Source of the DNA: Microcaldota archaeon
Lineage (GTDB): Archaea; Micrarchaeota; Micrarchaeia; Norongarragalinales; Norongarragalinaceae
Length of the DNA stretch: 12,654 nucleotides
Direction: 5' to 3'
Assembly: GCA_016214445.1 (NCBI GenBank)
Contig: JACROM010000050.1
Span: forward strand, 1 to 12,654
The notes beneath the pieces were generated by a model. That model worked only from the letters and a program-made list of their open reading frames with translations. It made no database searches and was not told the DNA's origin. This document shows, one piece after another, positions 6,567-12,152 of this stretch (position 1 is the stretch's first letter; the number at the start of each line of letters is the position of its first letter). The translations under genes were made by a program, and so were the position numbers.

Positions 6567-6606
6567 TTTATATATTTTGTCAGTAACTATCCTAAATAGA
6601 TAGTTA
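6567..6606 (+). promoter_or_regulatory. abiE promoter with a 23-bp palindromic operator
   Basis: A TATA box TTTATATA (6567-6574) predicts transcription start near 6597-6600. TAACTATC (6584-6591) and GATAGTTA (6599-6606) form a perfect inverted repeat across a 7-nt spacer, directly over that start. AbiEi antitoxins are known to repress their own operons by binding inverted repeats in the promoter, so this is the likely operator. Confidence 0.7.
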
Positions 6607-6634
6607 AGTGCAAAAATTTAAAATGAGGTTTTTC

Positions 6635-7261
6635 ATGTTTTCTCTGGCCGACAAGGTTGAGACGGTTTTGAAGAGGCTCGGTTGCGCGACCGCAGGCGAG
6701 CTTTACCGGTTGTGCAGGCCTTGCGGTTACAATTATTTCTGCAGGGTGTTGTCCAATCTTGTCACAGAGGGCAAGGCGTTAAGGCTTAAGCGCGGGGTTT
6801 ACTGCTCGCCGGACGCGGACGAGTTCGTTCAGGCGATGCGTCTTTTTCCGTCCGGCAGCTTGGCGTTCGCGTCTGCCCTGTCCTTTCACGGAGTGCTGTC
6901 GGAAGGCTTGTCGGTCACGTTCGTGTCAGGCGGAAAGCGCAAGAAGTCGGTCAAGACCGGGTCGCACGTTTTCAGGCTCGTCCCAGCTGGACGGTTTTCC
7001 TCTGCACCGCAATTTTCAGGAGGCGTGTGTGTCACCAGCTTGGCGCAGACGTTTTTCGATTGCCTGAACCGGCCCGAGTTTGCCGGCGGCGAAGGAAAAG
7101 TGGTTGAAGCGATGCGTAACGCGTTGGCCATGAAGAAGTTTGGGGCGGTGGAGTGGCGGGAGCTCGGCTTTTATTTAGCGCGCGCGCCTTCAAGGCTGAG
7201 GAAGCGGGCGGCTGTTTTGTTTGCCGGCCTGGCGCCAAGGCGGTTTTTGAGGAGGTTATAG
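6635..7261 (+). CDS. abiEi: AbiEi-like antitoxin/transcriptional repressor
   Basis: A 208-aa protein placed directly before an AbiEii nucleotidyltransferase. The N-terminal winged helix lies at about residues 5-60: GELYRLC, then CRVLSNLVTEGKALRLKRGVY, the typical recognition-plus-wing pattern of AbiEi/AbiEi_4 proteins. The remaining part corresponds to the C-terminal antitoxin domain, with SALSFHGVL near 83-91 matching the conserved 'alphabet' of the family. I choose ATG 6635 because GAGGT lies 5-6 nt upstream; in-frame GTG 6608 and ATG 6623 are alternatives. The stop is 3 nt before abiEii. Expected role: neutralise the toxin and repress the operon through the palindrome at 6584-6606. It reads through without breaks. 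Confidence 0.8.
   Translation: MFSLADKVETVLKRLGCATAGELYRLCRPCGYNYFCRVLSNLVTEGKALRLKRGVYCSPDADEFVQAMRLFPSGSLAFASALSFHGVLSEGLSVTFVSGGKRKKSVKTGSHVFRLVPAGRFSSAPQFSGGVCVTSLAQTFFDCLNRPEFAGGEGKVVEAMRNALAMKKFGAVEWRELGFYLARAPSRLRKRAAVLFAGLAPRRFLRRL
7250..7256 (+). promoter_or_regulatory. Strong Shine-Dalgarno of abiEii
   Basis: AGGAGGT inside the last codons of abiEi lies 8 nt before the ATG at 7265. It fixes that start and shows translational coupling between the two genes. Confidence 0.75.
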
Positions 7262-7264
7262 CTC

Positions 7265-8050
7265 ATGCAAGAGTTCATCAGGAAAAGGATAAACGAGGTC
7301 GCGGTATTGCTCGGCCTGAGGAAGGATTTGCTTTACAAGGAATACCACCTTCACTTTTTCCTCGAAGACCTGCGCAACGCCTTTCCGCGTTACTGCCTCA
7401 ATGGGGGAACTGCGTTGAACAAGGTTTATTCGGGCGCGCCCCGTTTTTCTGAGGACGTTGACTGCGAGTTCGAAGGGCTTTCGCCGAAAGAAGTTGGCAG
7501 CGTCATTTCTGGCTTGGAACGGAAGGTTTCCGGCCCCCGCACGATGGTTGGCGGCAGGTTGCTTGCGTGGACCGTGTTTTTCAGAAACGAGGTTTCTGGC
7601 AGGGAGGACAAGCTGGAGTTTCACGCGCAGTTCGTGCGTTCCTTCTGTTCGCCGGTCGAAGAAAAGCGTTTCGACTCCCTCCTGAATATAGTTTCCGTCG
7701 CGCCGTTGCGCAGGGACGATCTGCTCAGGCCCGTAAGGGCTAGAACGTATGGCGCTGAAGGCCTTCTCGCGGAGAAGCTTTGCACCATAGCCGGAAGAAC
7801 AGAGGGAAAGGATTACTATGACGCGATGCGGCTGTTCGAGAAGGGTGTTTCTGCCCAAAAGGTGCGGAGCGCAGTCAGCCATGTTGATGCCGAATTCGAC
7901 TGGGCTGCGCTCGTCGACAGGATAAGCGCCACTGACGTTGAAAGTTTGCGCGCGCAGGACCCGTTTATTCCGGCTCCGTTTGCGCCGGACTGGCGGGCTT
8001 TGAAGAGGACGCTTGCGGCCAAGGTCGCTGGCATTTCGCCGCCGGGCTGA
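7265..8050 (+). CDS. abiEii: AbiEii-like nucleotidyltransferase toxin
   Basis: A 261-aa nucleotidyltransferase of the AbiEii/AbiGii family, the toxin of a type IV-class abortive-infection/toxin-antitoxin pair. All the expected motifs are present. Motif I is GGTALNKVY (47-55), motif II RFSEDVD (60-66) with the catalytic Asp64 and Asp66, then LLAEKLCTI (167-175), and the final KDYYDAMRL (182-190). Related toxins modify tRNA ends (for example MenT3) or bind GTP; the substrate here is unknown. The start is supported by AGGAGGT at 7250-7256. It is followed by a vapC scrap and then by convergent minus-strand genes, so the operon probably ends here. Confidence 0.9.
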   Translation: MQEFIRKRINEVAVLLGLRKDLLYKEYHLHFFLEDLRNAFPRYCLNGGTALNKVYSGAPRFSEDVDCEFEGLSPKEVGSVISGLERKVSGPRTMVGGRLLAWTVFFRNEVSGREDKLEFHAQFVRSFCSPVEEKRFDSLLNIVSVAPLRRDDLLRPVRARTYGAEGLLAEKLCTIAGRTEGKDYYDAMRLFEKGVSAQKVRSAVSHVDAEFDWAALVDRISATDVESLRAQDPFIPAPFAPDWRALKRTLAAKVAGISPPG

Positions 8051-8061
8051 CAGATTGCGGA

Positions 8062-8121
8062 ATGAAACCGTTTGCTCTTGACAATGATTTCAGGCTCTTC
8101 CAGAACGCAATTGTTCTCTAG
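8062..8121 (+). pseudogene. C-terminal remnant of a second vapC
   Basis: ATG plus 18 codons and TAG encode MKPFALDNDFRLFQNAIVL. The last 15 residues parallel the VapC end at 6491-6536 (LDKDFVPFRNAIVL). Shared positions use different synonymous codons (gac/gat, gcc/gca, ctt/ctc), so this is a diverged paralog scrap rather than a recent copy or exact direct repeat. Only the last acidic motif is left, so it cannot be a working toxin. It suggests an earlier vapBC pair stood here. Confidence 0.7.
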
Positions 8122-8255
8122 TTTTTGTTCTTGAACTCTTTCACCACCGGCTCCGGTTTCCTTTTTATGCCGTCCGTGTTGATCACCATGTCCCAGAAGA
8201 AGTAGAATACTATCGCGTAAACGAACAGTTCAACTACCTGCCAGAAATAATCCAT
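8118..8255 (-). CDS. 45-aa single-helix membrane micro-protein, copy 1
   Basis: A 45-residue protein starting MDYFWQVVELF. It has one hydrophobic segment, VVELFVYAIVFYFFWD (about residues 7-22), then a basic tail (GIKRKPEPVVKEFKNKN). It is the same length as, and closely similar to, the protein at 8306-8443, and shares the core with the 38-aa protein at 9846-9962. Conservation of the protein across three copies that differ in DNA sequence supports real coding. Its stop overlaps that of the vapC remnant on the other strand. A GTTTTAAC box lies about 27 nt upstream. No family recognised; a membrane anchor or small partner subunit is a guess. Confidence 0.72.
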   Translation of the reverse strand: MDYFWQVVELFVYAIVFYFFWDMVINTDGIKRKPEPVVKEFKNKN

Positions 8256-8287
8256 GTCTTTTTTCTATCTTCGGAGGGTTAAAACCG

Positions 8288-8304
8288 TTGAGTGGGCGTG
8301 TGCC
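8288..8304. repeat. 17-nt direct repeat, copy 1 of 2 (GGC-GTGT-GCC)
   Basis: TTGAGTGGGCGTGTGCC occurs here and, identically, at 8476-8492. Each copy sits next to one of the two 45-aa genes, so the duplicated unit probably includes this spacer. On the minus strand it can form a small GGC-ACAC-GCC hairpin beyond a stop codon and before a T-rich stretch, as a transcript end might. Confidence 0.55.
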
Positions 8305-8305
8305 G

Positions 8306-8443
8306 TCAGTACTTTATTTTCCGAACCCAGGGCTCGTTACGTTCCCTGCCTGCAATAACTTCCTTGTTGGTTATGATGTCCCAGAAGAAGTAGAACACTA
8401 TCGCGTATGCGAAGAGTTCCACGATCTGCCAGAAGTATTCCAT
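8306..8443 (-). CDS. 45-aa single-helix membrane micro-protein, copy 2
   Basis: A 45-residue protein starting MEYFWQIVELF, with the hydrophobic core IVELFAYAIVFYFFWD and a charged tail ending NEPWVRKIKY. The first 22 residues are near identical to copy 1, while the tails differ, so selection appears to act on the helix. GAGGT lies 11 nt upstream of the ATG (rather far for a Shine-Dalgarno). It follows the YdjM/DUF457-like gene after a 52-nt gap that holds a hairpin. It looks like a tandem duplication with copy 1, together with the shared 17-nt spacer element. Function unknown. Confidence 0.72.
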   Translation of the reverse strand: MEYFWQIVELFAYAIVFYFFWDIITNKEVIAGRERNEPWVRKIKY

Positions 8444-8475
8444 GCCTGTTTTTTACCTCGAATCAAACAAAACAA

Positions 8476-8494
8476 TTGAGTGGGCGTGTGCCCA
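8476..8494. repeat. 17-nt direct repeat, copy 2, forming a 5-bp hairpin
   Basis: This copy of TTGAGTGGGCGTGTGCC extends to a perfect TGGGC (8481-8485)/GCCCA (8490-8494) stem with a GTGT loop. It begins 2 nt past the stop of the upstream minus-strand gene and is followed on that strand by a T-rich stretch, so it may act as a terminator or processing site. Confidence 0.5.
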
Positions 8495-8495
8495 T

Positions 8496-9078
8496 TTACT
8501 CCAGCTTATACCCTTCTACTTCGCGTTTCTTTTTGATCTGCTGTAAATGCCACTCGAACGGCTTGTCCCAGTTTTTGTTGCCGAGCAAGAACCTTCTGCC
8601 GAACCGCGTTTGCCAAGAGAGGTAGTCCAAAACCCAATGCGAGGCGTAGGCGATGAAGGCCACCAGCGAGTATGCGGGAGAAGAGGTTGTGGCAGATTAT
8701 CAGCGTGTATAAAACAAGGAATGGCGCGCCAGACCCGGGCGAAGGAAGGGTTTTGGTTCTCAACGGAGCGGTCTTGTACAACAGCCATGTCAGCATTCCG
8801 GAAACCAGCAGGGCGCCGAAGTATATTGCAACGTATTCGCCTGGCATCATCCTATCGAAGAAGATAACAAACAAAGCAAGCAGGCCGAAGAAAATGAGAG
8901 CGTTCGCCAGCTTCCATATTTTTCTCAAATGGTCGAAATCAGCTATGGCGCCGCTCAGTGCCGCCAACAACATAACCGTCCAGTCTATTGGAATAGGCAC
9001 GAACAAGTAGATCGCAAGCAGAGTCACTGCAACAGCGAAGACGACGTGGTATGGCGTTTCCATGGATTCTTTTTCCAT
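8496..9078 (-). CDS. YdjM/DUF457-like membrane hydrolase, frameshifted
   Basis: A multi-helix membrane protein of the PF04307 type (putative metal-dependent hydrolase). The first frame gives about 135 residues with several hydrophobic segments and the motif SGAIADFDH (about 40-48). Continued in that frame (to 8506) it turns into an arginine-rich, non-hydrophobic tail. Shifting by one base near 8676-8678 (a CCC run on the minus strand) restores a family-like end: LVAFIAYASHWVLDYLSW, then a hydrophilic C-terminus ending at TAA 8496-8498. Together the frames give about 193 residues with the expected D-x-D-H and H-x3-D motifs. So this is either a pseudogene or a sequence error; ribosomal shifting is less likely. 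ATG 9063 is an alternative start. It lies 9 nt after the methyltransferase gene. Confidence 0.75.
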
Positions 9079-9087
9079 CCGCAGGCT

Positions 9088-9843
9088 TTAATACTTCTCT
9101 CCGCGCACCATCGCCCACTTGAGTTCGAAGGAAGCGTCATCTTCCGCGAACCGCATACTCACTGCTTTTTTTACGTCTACAGGCGCGTTCCTGCAAAACT
9201 CCAACACTTTTTCCTTCAACCCCGCAGGAGCGTTGCCAGCTTCAAGCCAGTTCGTCACTTCCACTGTCTGCTGCATTGTTTCAACCTCTACGTTCTTGAG
9301 GCCGGTTTCTTCAACCCATTCAACGAATTCTTCGACAGTAAAAAAACAGGTGTGCGTGTCGTCCCGAAGCCGGTTCAAGTCGAAGAACCAATTTGCGCTT
9401 TCTTCGTCTGGTAGCGTCGGCTCTATCAAGAGTGCTTTTGTTTTGCTGACCCTGTAAGCTTCCTCAATGCATTTTCTGTATTGCGGCACGTGCGTTATCA
9501 GCGAACGCCAGTAAACGAACTCAAAGGAGTTGTCAAGGAAAGGCAGGTTTTGCGCGTCGCCGACCACGAGCCTGTTTCTCGGCAAAACCTCGCTTGCCTT
9601 CTCAAGCATTCCAACTGAAATGTCCAGGCCGTGCAACTCTTTTACTTTCGTCTTAATCTCTCTGGCTACCGCGCCGGTGCCTATCCCAATCTCCAACGCG
9701 GTTCGAATCCCCCCGAGGCCAGCGAATTCAACTATCTTGTCAAGTTTGTCCTTGTCCCGGACGTAGTGGCCGGTTTCGAACACTTTCGCCCTCTGGTCGA
9801 AATGCGCTTTTACCACTTCCTCTTTGGGTAGCGTTTGTCCCAT
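9088..9843 (-). CDS. Class I SAM-dependent methyltransferase
   Basis: A 251-aa Rossmann-fold methyltransferase of the Methyltransf_11/UbiE-like group. Motif I is ALEIGIGTG (49-57), the acidic residue binding the SAM ribose follows in GLDIS (72-76), then GDAQNLPF (95-102), motif IV-like FEFVYWRSLITHV (107-119) and LLIEPT (138-143). The substrate is not evident from sequence. GGGAG just before TAAAGATG is a plausible Shine-Dalgarno, and only 2 nt separate it from the micro-protein gene upstream, so both are probably co-translated. Operon position suggests it acts in the same pathway as the swivelling-domain protein, but a broad-specificity family like this could equally be a lodger. Confidence 0.9.
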   Translation of the reverse strand: MGQTLPKEEVVKAHFDQRAKVFETGHYVRDKDKLDKIVEFAGLGGIRTALEIGIGTGAVAREIKTKVKELHGLDISVGMLEKASEVLPRNRLVVGDAQNLPFLDNSFEFVYWRSLITHVPQYRKCIEEAYRVSKTKALLIEPTLPDEESANWFFDLNRLRDDTHTCFFTVEEFVEWVEETGLKNVEVETMQQTVEVTNWLEAGNAPAGLKEKVLEFCRNAPVDVKKAVSMRFAEDDASFELKWAMVRGEKY

Positions 9844-9845
9844 CT

Positions 9846-9962
9846 TTACTCCCTTGCCCTAAGGCTCGTGTATTTTGAGCTGACGCAACGTCCGCTCGGG
9901 TTTAAGGCCCGCCAGAAAAAGTAGGCCACAACAAGGTAGGCTACGAATTCGACAACATCCAT
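9846..9962 (-). CDS. 38-aa single-helix membrane micro-protein, copy 3
   Basis: A 38-residue protein whose core VVEFVAYLVVAYFFWR (about residues 3-18) aligns with the cores of the two 45-aa proteins at 8118-8443 (V-V-E-x3-Y-x2-V-x-Y-F-F-W). Its polar tail (NPSGRCVSSKYTSLRARE) is unrelated. It starts 4 nt after the swivelling-domain gene's stop, with GTGAT three nt before the ATG acting as Shine-Dalgarno, and ends 2 nt before the methyltransferase ATG. This tight packing makes it very likely a real operon member and possibly a membrane tether for its neighbours. No known family recognised. Confidence 0.78.
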   Translation of the reverse strand: MDVVEFVAYLVVAYFFWRALNPSGRCVSSKYTSLRARE

Positions 9963-9966
9963 TAAA

Positions 9967-11088
9967 TCACTTTTCGATTATGCGGACAGTGCCTCCGGTA
10001 GCGTCCACTTCTATCTTGGAACCGTCGGGTATGAGCGCGGTGCCAGCTTTGGTTCCAATGATGCACGGAATGCCCAGTTCTCTAGACACTATAGCTGCGT
10101 GGCAGGTGATGCCGCCTTCGTCGGTTACAATCGCTGCCGAGCGTTTCATCGCCAGAATAAAGGAGGGCGTGGTGTTTTTGGTTACGAGAATGTCCCCATG
10201 CTTCACCTTGTCTACTTCTTCAACGTCGAGAACCACGCGCGCCGTTCCTACAGCTTTTCCCGGGTAAGCGGAGACGCCTTTTACCTCGTTTACTTCAATC
10301 CGCTGCGGCTTTTCTATGTCCAACCGGCGCAGTATTTCGTCTGCGTCATCGCCGTCAAAGCAGTACGTTTTTCTTCCGGCTAGCGCGACCAGATAGTGTT
10401 TCTGGCGTTTCTGCAGGACCTTGATAAGTTCCGACGCATCACGTTCACCGCGTAGCGCTGCAAAAAGCTCTTCGTCTGAAAACCACTTTATGTGGTTGAG
10501 TGGAAGATACACTCTCTTGGCTATTGCAGCAAACAACCCCTTCGTGCCGTAGTTTCCCAAACCAATCAGGCTTTCTCCAAGTATGCGGTCGAACATCGCG
10601 CGCCTGAATTGTTTGAGGAATTCCTTGTCGATTTTGTATTCTGCCGCTAGCTCTCCTATTTCTTTCTCCTGTTTTTCGTGCCTCTCGCGTGCTTCCTTTA
10701 CTTTTCCGCCAGCATTTTCTTTCAGTGCCGCTTCGATGCGTTGCGCGAATGCTTCCTTCGTCCAAACAGGGTCGTTCTCATAACACTCTATCCAGCAATA
10801 AGAGTCGAAGTGTTTTTGCACAGCCTCTTTCAGCTCGAGCGGCAGCTCTTCAAGAGCTTTAATAGTTTTGACCACGTGCTTTTGTAGTTTGCTTGTGAGC
10901 TTCCAAAAGTCTTCCTCTTCCTCCAGCGGGATAGTCTTGTGAAGAGGCAGTGCAAGCTTGATTGCAGCATCTTGAGGCACTTTTTCCTGAAGTTTCCTGC
11001 CGAAGGCGTCGGCAAAGATGATGCTGCACGAGATGCCGGCAGCCATGTTCACGAACCTCTCCCTGTGCTTGTCCAAAGCTTCAGCCAA
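9967..11088 (-). CDS. Swivelling-domain paralog 3, part downstream of an in-frame TGA
   Basis: The main body of a third family member. From a possible TTG start it has 373 residues, but the frame is open back to 11142 and joins, with no shift, the 100-aa segment at 11143-11445 across a single TGA. Counting through the TGA the full protein would be about 492 aa, matching the 505-aa intact copy. Seen here: [11 protein letters not shown] (44-54), the [17 protein letters not shown] block (93-109), FRRAMFDRI...SDEELFAAL (161-212), and the swivelling domain with [18 protein letters not shown] (322-339, phospho-His 330). ATG 11046 is another restart site. No ATP-grasp domain. It is probably a nonsense-interrupted gene or a sequence error; translation restart could still give a product containing the His domain. 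Confidence 0.78.
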   Translation of the reverse strand: MAEALDKHRERFVNMAAGISCSIIFADAFGRKLQEKVPQDAAIKLALPLHKTIPLEEEEDFWKLTSKLQKHVVKTIKALEELPLELKEAVQKHFDSYCWIECYENDPVWTKEAFAQRIEAALKENAGGKVKEARERHEKQEKEIGELAAEYKIDKEFLKQFRRAMFDRILGESLIGLGNYGTKGLFAAIAKRVYLPLNHIKWFSDEELFAALRGERDASELIKVLQKRQKHYLVALAGRKTYCFDGDDADEILRRLDIEKPQRIEVNEVKGVSAYPGKAVGTARVVLDVEEVDKVKHGDILVTKNTTPSFILAMKRSAAIVTDEGGITCHAAIVSRELGIPCIIGTKAGTALIPDGSKIEVDATGGTVRIIEK

Positions 11089-11142
11089 CTCTTCGGGACT
11101 CGAGGCATGGAAGCCGCTTTTCAGGCACTCCTCCGCGTGTTT

Positions 11143-11445
11143 TCAGTACGCTGCATAGCTGGATTCGATTTTGTCGAACACCGCCTTGACGTAGTCTTTG
11201 TCGCCCAAGCGGTCGTAAACGTATTTTTCCAACCTCCCTGATTCGAGTGGCGACCGGTACATTTGCCACTGCTTGCCTCTCGCCTCCACGAAAATGTACT
11301 GGAACTTCGTGCCAAGCACTTCTTCGTAGAGCTTCCCGTACGTGTCGCGAATGTAAGTGGACGTAACAAAGTAGGACAGGTTGCGGCCAGCATACGGCAC
11401 CCACTTGAGCTTTGTCGCTTCCTCTAGGTCCTTCGGAAAGTCCAT
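11143..11445 (-). CDS. N-terminal part of swivelling-domain paralog 3, ending at in-frame TGA
   Basis: A 100-aa segment starting MDFPKDLEEATKLKW and ending KIESSYAAY at a TGA (11143-11145). In the same frame beyond the TGA the sequence continues as [19 protein letters not shown], matching the pattern IES...EESEKVL...NEELTAIYEK of the intact copy. So the stop lies inside one ancestral gene. I use ATG 11445 because it aligns with the intact copy's start and lies 53 nt after the regulator's stop; the frame extends further upstream only as antisense-like sequence over the regulator. A weak GATTAAA box (minus strand, 11471-11477) lies at leaderless distance. Confidence 0.7.
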   Translation of the reverse strand: MDFPKDLEEATKLKWVPYAGRNLSYFVTSTYIRDTYGKLYEEVLGTKFQYIFVEARGKQWQMYRSPLESGRLEKYVYDRLGDKDYVKAVFDKIESSYAAY

Positions 11446-11498
11446 ATTATGGCTCTTGAAAGTTGCTGTCTTTAATCTTTTGCCGCTATATGGCGGTT

Positions 11499-12152
11499 TC
11501 ACTTTACGAACGCTGGCCATAGCTTTTCTTCCGCAGAGCGCAGCCGGTCCTTGAAAGTCGTGTAAGCGACTCCTGTTTTCTTGGCTAAATCCTCGAGAGA
11601 AATCTTCCTGGGGCAAGCGTAGTAGCCTCCATGGCACGCCGACTCAAAGGCACTTCTCTGCTTTGCAGTGAGCGTGCTTAGGAGAGATGACGCGAAAATT
11701 GGCACTGTTTCCTGCTTCAGTGAAAGCAGCTCTATTGTTGCCTTTGTCTTCGGAAGCTTCCTGATTTTCTTGTACAGGTCCATGAGGTGCTTCTTTTCCC
11801 ACGAAGCTACGATCCAGAACAAATGCCCGTCTTTGATGAGCTGTGCGCGCACGAAAAACGTGTTGGAGCCGAGCACTGACGTGTGAAACTGCTCGCATGC
11901 CGGGACAATGAAAAACAACTGGTCGCCTTCATCGGCTATAGACACTATGCCCCTTCTCCTGACTTCCTCGATGATTGCTCTTTTCGCTGCTTCTGCTTTT
12001 TCGCCGCGCACAACCATTACTTTTGTAACGTAGTCCTTGCCGTGTTGAGTGAACACATTGAGGTAGTGCGTCTCTATGGTAACGTCAAACTTCTCGCTTA
12101 CCTCGCACGTTTCCGAGCCCTCGTGCCACACCTTAAGCTCAGCAACCCACAT
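11499..12152 (-). CDS. HTH_10 (bacterio-opsin activator type) transcription regulator, copy B
   Basis: A 217-aa regulator, the same length as copy A at 5018-5671 and clearly homologous throughout (MWVAELKVWH against MWIGRFKLWH; EDLAKKTGVAYTTFKDRL against EEIAKKHRIARTTFQSHL). The HTH_10 domain spans about 161-212. The N-terminal ~150 residues contain DEGDQLFFIVPA (74-85) and VASWEKKHLMDLYKKI (115-130), shared with copy A, and may sense a ligand. The start is certain: the ATG shares its A with the TAA of the phosphodiesterase gene (TAATG), and GGTGG lies 7 nt upstream, so the two are translationally coupled. Like copy A it is followed by a swivelling-domain gene. DNA targets are unknown. Confidence 0.9.
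   Translation of the reverse strand: MWVAELKVWHEGSETCEVSEKFDVTIETHYLNVFTQHGKDYVTKVMVVRGEKAEAAKRAIIEEVRRRGIVSIADEGDQLFFIVPACEQFHTSVLGSNTFFVRAQLIKDGHLFWIVASWEKKHLMDLYKKIRKLPKTKATIELLSLKQETVPIFASSLLSTLTAKQRSAFESACHGGYYACPRKISLEDLAKKTGVAYTTFKDRLRSAEEKLWPAFVK

Noticed and set aside
6491..8121. vapC 3' end and the 8062-8121 scrap as attachment-site direct repeats of a mobile element
   Set aside because: The two differ at many synonymous positions and no integrase or terminal repeats are present, so paralogous decay fits better.
8190..8443. The similar stretches near 8191-8255 and 8382-8443 as a repeat array or CRISPR
   Set aside because: Only two copies exist, they differ mostly at codon third positions, and each encodes the same 45-aa protein; they are tandem gene duplicates.
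9700..9710. GGTTCGAATCC, a match to the tRNA T-arm consensus
   Set aside because: It lies in the methyltransferase gene, encoding part of the GGIRTALEIG segment in antisense; no acceptor, D or anticodon arms can be fitted around it.
11143..11145. UGA read as tryptophan or selenocysteine genome-wide
   Set aside because: Several intact genes here end in TGA at the expected length and use TGG for Trp, so TGA is an ordinary stop; local recoding remains untested.
11446..11637. Upstream extension of the 11143 frame to 11637
   Set aside because: It overlaps the HTH domain of regulator B out of frame and has no similarity to the paralogs; the start at 11445 matches the family.
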